Below, in pieces: positions 1 to 7,400 of a DNA stretch of 64,000 nucleotides. Position 1 is the stretch's first letter, and each line of letters starts with the position of its first letter. The position numbers were made by a program, and so were the translations under genes. Location of the stretch: the NCBI GenBank assembly GCA_943371025.1, contig CALRTC020000003.1:248001-312000 (forward strand), in the 5' to 3' direction. The notes below the pieces were generated by a model. The model was not told where the DNA came from, ran no database searches, and saw only the letters and a list, made by a program, of their open reading frames with translations. The stretch is from Niveispirillum sp943371025 (GTDB lineage Bacteria; Pseudomonadota; Alphaproteobacteria; Azospirillales; Azospirillaceae).

Positions 1-823
1 CGATCAGGCTGACCAGAAAGAAGGTCGTGGCGACCAGCACGATGACAGCACCGGCCGGCAGGTCGGCGAAGCGGGAGGAGAGCAGGGCGCCGATACCCCC
101 CGACAGGCCGCCGACCAGCCCGGCAATCAGCAGCATGCGGGCCAGATCATCAGTCCAGAACCGGGCCGTGGCGGCGGGCGTGATCAGCAGCGCGATGATC
201 AGCACCAGCCCCACCGTCTGCAACCCCACCACGGTCACCAGCGTGACCAGGGCCATCAGCGCCAGATCGATGCGGCCCGTGGGCCAGCCGGCGGCACGCG
301 CGAAGCCTTCATCGAAGGCCAGCAGGCGGAATTCCTTGAAGAAGATCCAGACCATCAGGGCGGCCAGCAGGGCCAGCCCACCCAGTCCCAGCGCTTCTTC
401 CTGATGCATGGCGGCGGTCTGGCCGAAGATGAAGCCCTTCAGCCCGGCGGCATTGGCGGCGGGCAGTTCCTGCACCACCGACAGCAGCACCACGCCCGTG
501 CCGAAGAATACCGACAGCACGGCGCCGATGGCCGCATCCTCCGTCAACCGGGTCCAGCGCGTGATGAACTGGATACAGGCCACAGCCAGGGCACCGCTGG
601 CGGCAGCCCCGGTCAGCAGCAGCGGCAGGGACCGCCCCTCCACCCCCAGCGCCATGCCGGCCAGGAAGGCGGCGACGATGCCGGGCAGGGTGGCATGGGA
701 GAGCGCGTCGGACACCAGGGCGCGGCGACGCAGCACCATGAAACAGCCGACCATGCCGGCCGCCAGACCCAGGGCCGTGGCCCCGCCCAGCACGACCAGG
801 GTATTGTGCCCCATCCCGTCCAT
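1..823 (-). CDS. Metal ABC transporter permease (ABC-3 family), partial
   Basis: Membrane permease of a manganese/zinc/iron uptake ABC transporter of the ABC-3 (ZnuB/MntB/TroC) type. At least 274 residues are visible and the C-terminus runs off the left edge of the window. The translation is a run of hydrophobic helices with the family-typical stretch SDALSHATLPGI near residue 35, the cytoplasmic turn that contacts the ATPase. The ATG at 823 overlaps the TGA of the upstream ATPase gene (TGATG), so translation is probably coupled. A second in-frame ATG lies at 814. Third gene of a binding protein, ATPase, permease operon. The metal cannot be read from this subunit. Confidence 0.9.
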   Translation of the reverse strand, partial: MDGMGHNTLVVLGGATALGLAAGMVGCFMVLRRRALVSDALSHATLPGIVAAFLAGMALGVEGRSLPLLLTGAAASGALAVACIQFITRWTRLTEDAAIGAVLSVFFGTGVVLLSVVQELPAANAAGLKGFIFGQTAAMHQEEALGLGGLALLAALMVWIFFKEFRLLAFDEGFARAAGWPTGRIDLALMALVTLVTVVGLQTVGLVLIIALLITPAATARFWTDDLARMLLIAGLVGGLSGGIGALLSSRFADLPAGAVIVLVATTFFLVSLI

Positions 824-1608
824 CAGCGCGGGCCCAGCAGCAGACCGCTGGCCCGCTGACCATAGGCCAGACGCAGGTTATCTTCCGTCAGCGCTTCGCG
901 CACCGGGCCGGCGGCGACCAGCCCGCCATTCAGCATCAGCACATGGTCGAAGGTCTCTGCCACCGTTTGCAGATCGTGATGCACGCAGATGACGGTGCGC
1001 CCCTCTGCGTCCAGATCGCGCAGCACGGCCAGGATGGTCTGTTCCGTGGCGGCATCCACGCCGGCCAGCGGTTCATCCATGAAATAAAGCCGCGCCTCCT
1101 GCGCCAGGGCGCGGGCCAGGAATACGCGCTGCTGCTGTCCGCCCGACAATTGTCCGATCTGGCGATGGGCGAAATCGGCCATGCCGACCCGGTCCAGGGC
1201 CGCCAGGGCTGCGGCGCGATGCTTGCCCGTGATCCGCCGTCCCCAGCCGATCAGGCCGTAACGGCCCATGGTGACGACGTCCAGCGCACTGACAGGGAAA
1301 TCCCAATCGACCGACTCGCGCTGCGGCACATAGCCGATCAGGGCGCGCTGCCGCTTCAGCGGACGGCCATAGACCTCGATACTACCGGTGAGCGCCGGGA
1401 CCAGACCCAGCACGGCCTTCAGAAAGGTGGATTTGCCGGCCCCGTTGGGCCCGACCACGGCCACCAGCCCCTGGGCGGGGGCGGTCCAGGTCACATCGCG
1501 TAGGACCAGCCGCTGATGATAGGCGACCGACAGGCCGCTGACGGACAGGGCCCCCACGCCAGCATCGGCGTCGGGGATGAAATTATCACTGAGCAGGCGT
1601 TGCAGCAT
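823..1608 (-). CDS. Metal ABC transporter ATP-binding protein
   Basis: ATPase subunit of the manganese/zinc/iron importer, 261 aa. Walker A GPNGAGKS is at residues 53-60, the Q-loop is in VPQRESVDWDFP (94-105), the signature LSGGQQQR at about 154-161, Walker B LYFMDEP near 174-180 and the H-loop His at about 211. The sequence after the Q-loop glutamine (RESVDWDFP) is characteristic of the Mn/Zn/Fe subfamily rather than of general importers. The first 20 or so residues precede the conserved fold and may be over-called. It starts 11 bp after the binding-protein stop and overlaps the permease start by 1 bp. Confidence 0.93.
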   Translation of the reverse strand: MLQRLLSDNFIPDADAGVGALSVSGLSVAYHQRLVLRDVTWTAPAQGLVAVVGPNGAGKSTFLKAVLGLVPALTGSIEVYGRPLKRQRALIGYVPQRESVDWDFPVSALDVVTMGRYGLIGWGRRITGKHRAAALAALDRVGMADFAHRQIGQLSGGQQQRVFLARALAQEARLYFMDEPLAGVDAATEQTILAVLRDLDAEGRTVICVHHDLQTVAETFDHVLMLNGGLVAAGPVREALTEDNLRLAYGQRASGLLLGPR

Positions 1609-1619
1609 GTTGGTTCCCC

Positions 1620-2615
1620 TCAGCGTAACGCGGCCAGCCGGCCCTGGAACCCGCCCGGCGGCACGGTCCCGCCCAGGGCATGGGCAATGGTGGAGACATT
1701 ATGGTCGATCATGCCGACATAGGTACCTTCATAACTGCCGGCCGGCCCCATGGCATCGGAATAAAGGGCGCCGCCGATCATGACCTTGTGCCCCCGCGCC
1801 GCCGCCCCCTGGATCAACGCCTGGATATTGCGATCGGATACGGAGGTTTCGATGAAAACGGCTGGAATCTTCCGGTCGACCAGGGTGGCGACCATGGACT
1901 CGATGCGCTGCAACCCGGCTTCCGACTCCGTGCTGATGCCCTGGATGCCCACCACTTCCAGCCCATAGGCGCGGCCCAGATAGGAGAAGGCGTCGTGGGC
2001 GGTGACCAGGACGCGGGCCTTTTCCGGGACAGAGCCCAGCACCTGCCCGGCATAGGCCGCCAGTTTCTCATAGTCCGCCGCCGCCTTTTCCGCTCGCACG
2101 CGGTAGGTGTCGGCGTTGGCGGGGTAAAGGGTGACCAGCCGGTCGCGCACACCCAGCAGGGCCAGCCGCCACAGGGTCGGGTCCATCCAGACATGCGGGT
2201 CGGGATGGGCATCCGCCCCCTGCGGGTGGATCAGCCTGTCATGGGGCAGGGCGGATGCCGCCTCATGCACCGGTTTGCCGGAGCGGGTCAGCCGATCCAG
2301 CATTTCCCCTATCTTGCCTTCCAGGAACAGGCCGCTATGAAACACGGCGTCGGCTTTCATCAGCGCCACCGTGTCGTCACGGGTCAGCTTGTAGCTGTGC
2401 GGGTCGATGCCTTCGCCCATGATGCTGGCGACGGTCGCCGTGTCGCCGGCTACGGCGCGCAGCAGCTCGGCCACCTGTCCCGTGGTCGCCAGCAGGGTGG
2501 GGCGACCCTCCCCCGCCTGCACGGAGGCGGCGGCGGTGGTCAGCAGCAGCCCCGACCCCGCCAGGGACAGAAAGTGGCGACGGGAAAGGGCGAAGGGGCG
2601 GGACAGCACGGACAT
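1620..2615 (-). CDS. Metal ABC transporter substrate-binding protein (TroA-like)
   Basis: Periplasmic metal-binding protein of the ZnuA/TroA/PsaA family, 331 aa. The N-terminus has SRRHFLSLAG followed by a hydrophobic stretch and an Ala-rich cleavage region: a Tat-like or Sec signal peptide. Candidate metal ligands are His73 (DPHSYK), His141 (DPHVWMD), His207 (VTAHDAF) and Asp304 (MIDHN). His at the third position resembles TroA rather than the Glu of PsaA-type manganese proteins, but metal choice cannot be decided from ligands alone. First gene of the operon. Its upstream region holds a promoter-like sequence and two perfect inverted repeats, as expected for metalloregulator control. Confidence 0.92.
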   Translation of the reverse strand: MSVLSRPFALSRRHFLSLAGSGLLLTTAAASVQAGEGRPTLLATTGQVAELLRAVAGDTATVASIMGEGIDPHSYKLTRDDTVALMKADAVFHSGLFLEGKIGEMLDRLTRSGKPVHEAASALPHDRLIHPQGADAHPDPHVWMDPTLWRLALLGVRDRLVTLYPANADTYRVRAEKAAADYEKLAAYAGQVLGSVPEKARVLVTAHDAFSYLGRAYGLEVVGIQGISTESEAGLQRIESMVATLVDRKIPAVFIETSVSDRNIQALIQGAAARGHKVMIGGALYSDAMGPAGSYEGTYVGMIDHNVSTIAHALGGTVPPGGFQGRLAALR

Positions 2616-2624
2616 GATGCTTTC

Positions 2625-2637
2625 TGGAACGATTCCA
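2625..2637. promoter_or_regulatory. Inverted repeat TGGAA-N3-TTCCA, candidate operator
   Basis: Perfect 5-bp inverted repeat with a 3-bp spacer, 10-22 bp upstream of the metal-binding-protein start and downstream of its probable -10 box. The position suits repression by a metalloregulator. It does not match the Fur, Zur or MntR consensus sequences I know, so the regulator is not named. Confidence 0.35.
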
Positions 2638-2652
2638 AACAGACTCCCCTGG

Positions 2653-2680
2653 CATATAGAAGGGCCGACGCCCGTGCCAA
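2653..2680 (-). promoter_or_regulatory. Candidate sigma-70 promoter of the metal ABC operon
   Basis: On the minus strand, TTGGCA (2680-2675) and TATATG (2658-2653) are separated by 16 bp, about 40 bp before the start codon at 2615. A reasonable housekeeping promoter by sequence only. Confidence 0.4.
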
Positions 2681-2693
2681 GGGAAAATCCGGT

Positions 2694-2705
2694 GATAGTT
2701 CTATC
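2694..2705. promoter_or_regulatory. Inverted repeat GATAG-TT-CTATC, candidate operator
   Basis: Perfect 5-bp inverted repeat around TT, just after the stop of the HAD gene and upstream of the candidate -35 of the metal ABC operon. Together with the inverted repeat at 2625-2637 it brackets the promoter. Confidence 0.3.
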
Positions 2706-2711
2706 GCAACA

Positions 2712-3320
2712 TCATCGCCGGGGCACGGTGGGAATCACGTTCGGATGCGTCATCAGCGCCAGAAATGGCAGGTCGGAGGGGCGGTTGCCGTAACCGTGCG
2801 TCTCCTCGAACGGGCCCAGCTCTGCCAGAAGGGCCGAAACCCGCCGCGCCTTTTCCGCCCGCACGCAATTGCCGCCGCGCATGCGCCCGGTCAGCACCCC
2901 GCCCTGCACCTCCATCTCCGTCGCCAGCAGCCGATGCACAGGCAGGTCTCGCAGCAGCACATTCATGTAAAGCGACAGGGCCCCCGTGGCGACGACGATG
3001 GTGTCGCCGGCTTCGGCATGGGAACGCAGGGCCGACAGGACAGGCCCGTGCCAGCGCGGCCAGTCGCGCATATGTTCGGCTGCGGCTTCGGCCCGGACCA
3101 GGGGCACGCCCGCCAGCGCCCGGTACAGCATCCCGGCCTTGATGCGGGTGCGCAGGTCATCGTCGGGATTGATCCCGGCCCGCATCATCCCGGACCGCAC
3201 GGCGCGGGCGAAGATGATGCCGGCATGGACCCGCCCGGCGACCCGGCCCAGATAGGGCAGCAGGCTGTCGCCCCCCACCAGGGTTCCGTCGAAATCGAAG
3301 ATGGCGATGCGGCGTGTCAT
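2712..3320 (-). CDS. HAD-superfamily hydrolase (subfamily IB phosphatase)
   Basis: Cytoplasmic Mg-dependent phosphatase of the HAD superfamily, 202 aa. Motif I is DFDGTL at residues 8-13, with both aspartates present. Motif II is the VVATGA segment near the middle, a conserved Lys lies in CVRAEKAR, and motif IV is GNRPSDLPFL near the C-terminus. Layout and length fit the HAD-IB group, which includes SerB-like phosphatases and CicA. I chose the ATG at 3320 because homology begins at once with TRRIAIFDFDGT; an in-frame extension to 3413 crosses a palindromic repeat and looks non-coding. The substrate is not determinable. Divergent from the nucleoside hydrolase. Confidence 0.8.
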   Translation of the reverse strand: MTRRIAIFDFDGTLVGGDSLLPYLGRVAGRVHAGIIFARAVRSGMMRAGINPDDDLRTRIKAGMLYRALAGVPLVRAEAAAEHMRDWPRWHGPVLSALRSHAEAGDTIVVATGALSLYMNVLLRDLPVHRLLATEMEVQGGVLTGRMRGGNCVRAEKARRVSALLAELGPFEETHGYGNRPSDLPFLALMTHPNVIPTVPRR

Positions 3321-3391
3321 GGTGGGCGCATAAAACAGGGGTGGGGCTTCCCGCTCAAGATGTTTCCCGCTATGTGAGCTTTCTCGGGGTC

Positions 3392-3437
3392 TCCGGTGAT
3401 CGGTGCCGATCACCGGACCTCAATCGCCGGCGCCCGG
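3392..3437 (+). repeat. Palindrome CCGGTGATCGG plus conserved tail
   Basis: A perfect 12-bp inverted repeat (3392-3403 and 3406-3417, 2-bp loop) followed by CTCAATCGCCGGCGCC. The same palindrome and tail recur, slightly diverged, at 24712-24756 in the same orientation. It lies in the divergent HAD/nucleoside hydrolase intergenic region. Confidence 0.7.
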
Positions 3438-3471
3438 GTGGGGGCGGGATTGGAAGAGGAGAAGGGTCGCC

Positions 3472-4416
3472 ATGGCACGCGAACGCATCATCATCGATAC
3501 CGATCCCGGACAGGACGACGCGGTGGCCATGATGCTGGCCTTCGCCTCGCCAGAGGAGATCGAGGTGCTGGGCGTTACTGCCGTGGCCGGCAACGCGCCC
3601 CTGGCCCATACCGAACGGAATGCCCGCAAGATCTGTGAATTGTCGGGCCGGCCGGATGTGAAGGTCTTTGCCGGGTGCGACCGGCCGCTGTTCCTGGACC
3701 TGCATACCGCGCCGGAGGTGCATGGCGATACAGGCCTGGACGGCCCCCATCTGGCGGCGCCGACCATGCCCTTGCAGGAACAGCATGCCGTTGATTTCAT
3801 CATCGAGACCCTGCGGACGGAGCCGGCGGGCACGGTGACCCTGTGCCCCCTGGGCCCCCTGACCAACATCGCCACGGCCCTGACCCGCGCACCCGACATT
3901 GCGGCGCGGATCAGGCGCATCGTGCTGATGGGGGGTGCGCAGTATGAGGGCGGCAACAGCAGCCCCGTGGCCGAATTCAACATCTTCGTCGATCCGCACG
4001 CGGCCCAGATCGTGCTGAAATCCGGCGTCGATATCGTCATGTTCCCCATGGATGTGACGCATCAGGTGCTGACGGCGCAGCGGCAGATGGACCGGGTGCG
4101 CGCCCTGCCGGACCCGATTGGCCGTGTCACCTATGAGATGCTGGATTTCTATCGTCAGTATGACGAGGCCAAGTACGGCACCGATGGCGGCCCGCTGCAT
4201 GACCCGTGCGTCATCGCCTGGCTGATCCGGCCCGACCTGTTCCAGGGCAAACAGGTGAATGTGGAGGTGGAGACGGCGTCCGCCTTGACCATAGGCCAGA
4301 CCGTGGTCGACCGCTGGTGCATCACCAATCGGCCGCGCAATGTGCATTACATGCTGAAGGCCGATGCGGACGGCTTCTTCGACCTGCTGATTGAGCGGCT
4401 GGGCCGGTTGGCATAG
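3472..4416 (+). CDS. Inosine-uridine-preferring nucleoside hydrolase family protein
   Basis: Hydrolyses the N-glycosidic bond of ribonucleosides in salvage; predicted cytoplasmic, 314 aa, the usual length for the IU-NH family. The N-terminal calcium-binding signature DTDPGQDDA is at residues 9-17. The family segment PLGPLTNIATAL and the late HDPC motif, which supplies the last calcium ligand, are both present. The start at 3472 has a good ribosome-binding site (GAGGAGAAGG about 10 bp upstream) and puts the DTDPG motif at the family position. Base preference cannot be assigned. A repeat-rich non-coding stretch follows. Confidence 0.9.
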   Translation: MARERIIIDTDPGQDDAVAMMLAFASPEEIEVLGVTAVAGNAPLAHTERNARKICELSGRPDVKVFAGCDRPLFLDLHTAPEVHGDTGLDGPHLAAPTMPLQEQHAVDFIIETLRTEPAGTVTLCPLGPLTNIATALTRAPDIAARIRRIVLMGGAQYEGGNSSPVAEFNIFVDPHAAQIVLKSGVDIVMFPMDVTHQVLTAQRQMDRVRALPDPIGRVTYEMLDFYRQYDEAKYGTDGGPLHDPCVIAWLIRPDLFQGKQVNVEVETASALTIGQTVVDRWCITNRPRNVHYMLKADADGFFDLLIERLGRLA

Positions 4417-4423
4417 GGCCGTT

Positions 4424-4536
4424 CACTCAAATGCCGGGCGCCGACATCCATTGGCTTGGCTTACGCGCACATGGGTGCGCGGGCTGGCGGTCGCCAACCT
4501 CCAATCTGTCAAAGGTCAACCCTTTGTCAGATTGGT
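4424..4536 (+). repeat. Modular palindromic repeat, copy 1 (core plus hairpin)
   Basis: The GC-rich core (about 4430-4490, containing GCCGGGCGCCG and GGCTTGGCTTACGCGCACA) is followed by a 15-bp stem-loop at 4501-4535 (CCAATCTGTCAAAGG with a one-mismatch complement). The core recurs at 4580-4655 (inverted), 37850-37920, 54980-55020 and 57912-57970. Confidence 0.8.
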
Positions 4537-4541
4537 GTTAT

Positions 4542-4697
4542 ACCAGGTTGCGGTGAGTGGAACTCACCGCAACCTGGTTGGCGCGGTACGAGCGCCCGCG
4601 CGCCCATGCGCGCGTAAGCCAAGCCGCCGGATGGCGGCGCCCGGCGCATGAGGGCTGCATGGATCAGGACCGCAGGTTCTGATCCATGCAAATAGGT
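4542..4697 (-). repeat. Modular palindromic repeat, copy 2, inverted (hairpin, core, hairpin)
   Basis: A perfect 17-bp stem (4542-4558 and 4562-4578, GGA loop) is followed by the repeat core in reverse orientation (about 4580-4655), then a second stem-loop at 4657-4697 (TGCATGGATCAG and its complement). It lies tail to tail with copy 1. The 17-bp stem-loop is almost the same sequence as the one at 55027-55063. Confidence 0.8.
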
Positions 4698-4698
4698 G

Positions 4699-5859
4699 TT
4701 AACCCGCACTCTCCACCAATCCCGGCGGCAGGGTGCAGTCGCGCAGCTTCAGGCCCTTCAGCCGGCCCGCATCGATCATCGTGTCGGTGAAATCCACCCA
4801 TTCGATGGTGGCGTCGTGCAGGCGCACGGGCAGAGTGCCGCCGCCGCGCAGCTGCAGGTCGGTCATGTTGGCCGCCTCCAGCACGGTGTTGCGCAACGTC
4901 GCCCCCTCGAACCCGACCCCGCGCAGATCGGTGCCCGCCAGATCGGCATAGGACAGGTTGGCGCCGGCGAAATCGCAGGCCGCCAGCTTGGCATGTGACA
5001 GTTGGGCCCCCGACAGGTCGGCCCCGCGGAAGGAGATGGTGGACAGTTCGCGCCCGCGCAGGTCCACCCCCTTCATCTTGCGGCCGGCGAAATCGGCCCG
5101 CGTGCCGACCTTGCCCTGGCTGTTCACCCATTCCTCGTGGGCCGCGACGATGCGGTCGATCTCTGCCAGGTTGCTCAGATGCTCGGTGAAGGCCGGCAGC
5201 CCCTGGAACAGCTTGCGCGTCGTGTCATCCACCGTGAAGGTGGCGTCCTTGATGTCGGCATGCAGGAAATTGGCACCCTGCATCTTGGCGCCCAGCAGCA
5301 CCACACCCTGCAGGTCGCTTTCGCTGAAATCGGCATTGGACAGGTTGGCATTACGCATGTTGACGCCACGAAGCCGCACCTTGCGCACCAGGGCATCCTC
5401 CAGCGACGCCTCTTCCAGGTTGCAGAAGGACAGGTCGGTGGTGAATTCGCGGCTGACGATCTGGTCGTCCTTCTCTGCCCCCTTGCGATGCAGCGTCAGG
5501 TTGCCCATGCGCATGTCGCTGCCATTCAGCTTGGCCTGCGCCAGATCGGATTTGTAAAAGCGGGCACCGCGCAGATTGGCACGGGTGAAATCGCAATGTT
5601 TCAGGTTGGCGCCGATGAACAGGCTGTTGGCCAGGTCCGTTTCGCGGAACTTGCAGCCCTCCAGGTCCGTCTGCGACATGTTGCAGGCCAGCAGCGTCGA
5701 TTGCGACAGGTTGAACCCCTTCAGCCGCGTCCCCTCCAGATTGGCCAAACGCAGCTCCAGCCGCCTGCCTCCCTTTCCTTTCAGAAAAAGCGAGTGCATG
5801 GCGAGATGCGTCGTCAGGTCTGTCCGTGGTGAACCGGTATCGGGAATCTGTGCGGCCAT
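4699..5859 (-). CDS. Pentapeptide-repeat protein (paralog A)
   Basis: Predicted right-handed quadrilateral beta-helix, 386 aa, built almost entirely of A(D/N)LXX-type pentapeptides such as ANLRG, ADLSG and TDLRG. There are two repeat blocks, about residues 35-215 and 255-370. Between them is a non-repeat, probably helical linker (TRKLFQGLPAFTEHLSNL through HEEWVNSQGK) that is strongly conserved in the neighbouring paralog at 6148-7278. No signal peptide or membrane segment is evident, so it is probably cytosolic. Function unknown. Pentapeptide proteins include gyrase-protecting DNA mimics, but nothing here shows that activity. The ATG at 5859 follows a 288-bp A+T-rich gap. Confidence 0.85.
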   Translation of the reverse strand: MAAQIPDTGSPRTDLTTHLAMHSLFLKGKGGRRLELRLANLEGTRLKGFNLSQSTLLACNMSQTDLEGCKFRETDLANSLFIGANLKHCDFTRANLRGARFYKSDLAQAKLNGSDMRMGNLTLHRKGAEKDDQIVSREFTTDLSFCNLEEASLEDALVRKVRLRGVNMRNANLSNADFSESDLQGVVLLGAKMQGANFLHADIKDATFTVDDTTRKLFQGLPAFTEHLSNLAEIDRIVAAHEEWVNSQGKVGTRADFAGRKMKGVDLRGRELSTISFRGADLSGAQLSHAKLAACDFAGANLSYADLAGTDLRGVGFEGATLRNTVLEAANMTDLQLRGGGTLPVRLHDATIEWVDFTDTMIDAGRLKGLKLRDCTLPPGLVESAG

Positions 5860-6147
5860 AATGCATTCGGCTGTGTGTGATGTCGCAAGTTAATAAGAAA
5901 TTAACCATGCGATCTATTTCGTGTAATCATGATGCCGCGAATCAAAGATGAAATAAATAATTAACGTATTAATATTGATGGTTTCTTTGGCGAGCATTCT
6001 TGGGGTGCCGACCCGGCTGCCGGTGGCGCAATCCCGCGCGCAGCAACGATGACAAGGTTGTCAATCGTCGGAGATCCATAGGCGCAATAAGTGTAAAATT
6101 AGATATTTATTAGATTAAACCGCTGCCGAAATGACGGCTTCAGCTGT
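5860..6147. other. A+T-rich intergenic region between the pentapeptide paralogs
   Basis: Unlike the rest of the window, 5885-5990 and 6085-6125 are clearly A+T-rich, with runs such as AATAAATAATTAACG. No open frame with coding character is visible. A TGACAA-GG-TTGTCA inverted repeat is at 6050-6063. It probably carries the promoter of the downstream gene (start 5859) and the end of the upstream one (stop 6148). I could not fix -35 and -10 boxes with confidence. Confidence 0.5.
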
Positions 6148-7278
6148 TTAATGCTCTTCCGGCATCCGGCATTCGCGCAAGGCCGCCCCGGCCAGCTGGT
6201 CCGACGTGACCGCGCATTGGGAAAAATTCGTCCACTCAATGGACGCACCGGAGAAACGGACCGACAATTTGCCGCCGCCGCGCAATTCCAGGTCGCTGAA
6301 ATCAGCATTGTCGACAATGGTGTGCAGCAGGCGGGCATTTTCCAGTCCCGCCCCGCGCAGATCGGCGTTGGACAGCTCCGCATAGGCCAGGGTGGCGCCG
6401 CTGAAATCGGCGGCGGCCAGGCGCGCATGGGCCAGCTTGGCGCCCGTCAGGTCGGCCCCGCGGAAGGACACGGCCGACAATTCGCGCCCGCGCAGATCCA
6501 CGCCGCGCAGGGCCAGGCCCGCGAAATCCGCCCGCGCCCCCGACCGGCCACCGGAATTCACCCATTCCTCATGGGCCGAGACGATGCGGTCCGTCTCCTT
6601 CAGGTTGCTCAGATGCTCCTCGAACGCGGGGTTGCCGGCAAACAGACGCTTGGTTTCGTCATTCACCGTGAAGACGGCGTTCTTGATGTTGGCGCCGGTG
6701 AACTTGGCCCGGGCCATGGACGCCCCCAGCAGCACCACGCCCTGCATGTCGGCGCCCGACAGATCGGCACCGGACAGATCGGCATTGCGCATGTTCACCC
6801 CGCGCAGCCGCACATTCTGCAGCACCGCGTCCTGCAACGTGGCTTCCTCCATGTTGCAATAGGACAGGTCGGTGGTGAATTCCCGCTGCTTGGCCACGCC
6901 GCCGCTGTTGAGCGTGATGGAGCCGACACGCATGTCAGACCCCGTCATCTTGGCCTGATGCAGGTCGGACTTGTAGAAGCGGGTGCCGCGCAGGTCGGCG
7001 CGCGTGAAGTCGCAATGGCGCAGATTGGCGCCGATGAACAGGCTGTTGGACAGGTTGGACGCCTGGAAAGAGCAACCCTCCAGATCCGTATAGGAAAGGT
7101 TGCAGGCCAGCAGCAGGCATTGCGAGAGATCGTAATTGTTCAGCTTGATGCCCGACAGATTCTGCAAACGCATCTCCAGCCGCTTGCCCGCGTGACCACG
7201 GGCAAAAAGCGTGTGCTGGGCCAGCATGACCTGAAGGTCGTGCGAAGGCAGCGTATGGGCACTCTGCGGCTTGTTCAT
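6148..7278 (-). CDS. Pentapeptide-repeat protein (paralog B)
   Basis: 376 aa, same architecture as its neighbour: a short N-terminal segment ending near QHTLFARGHAGKRLEMRL, a first pentapeptide block, the conserved linker (KRLFAGNPAFEEHLSNL through HEEWVNSGGR) and a second block ending in LRECRMPEEH. The two proteins align along their whole length, so they are a tandem duplication. The ATG at 7278 (MNKPQSAHTL) matches the start context of paralog A; an in-frame extension to 7404 has no counterpart there. No export signal. Function unknown; a beta-helical scaffold or DNA mimic is possible by analogy only. Confidence 0.85.
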   Translation of the reverse strand: MNKPQSAHTLPSHDLQVMLAQHTLFARGHAGKRLEMRLQNLSGIKLNNYDLSQCLLLACNLSYTDLEGCSFQASNLSNSLFIGANLRHCDFTRADLRGTRFYKSDLHQAKMTGSDMRVGSITLNSGGVAKQREFTTDLSYCNMEEATLQDAVLQNVRLRGVNMRNADLSGADLSGADMQGVVLLGASMARAKFTGANIKNAVFTVNDETKRLFAGNPAFEEHLSNLKETDRIVSAHEEWVNSGGRSGARADFAGLALRGVDLRGRELSAVSFRGADLTGAKLAHARLAAADFSGATLAYAELSNADLRGAGLENARLLHTIVDNADFSDLELRGGGKLSVRFSGASIEWTNFSQCAVTSDQLAGAALRECRMPEEH

Positions 7279-7400
7279 CAGGCGAATTGTTTCTCGAAGG
7301 GCCTTGGAGGTGAGGAGTATGCCATACACCCGGCGACGGGGAACCCGCCAACATCTCCTGACCGTCCTGGCCAAAAGGGGTAGGCAGGCAGGGACGCCCG

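Noticed and set aside
1680..3377. Long open frame on the plus strand across the metal-transport and HAD genes
   Set aside because: Opposite strand of two clearly conserved genes; composition is His/Gln/Gly-rich and it has no domain.
6050..6063. TGACAA/TTGTCA dyad with a perfect -35-like TTGACA on the minus strand
   Set aside because: No suitable -10 at normal spacing, so I cannot support a promoter or operator.
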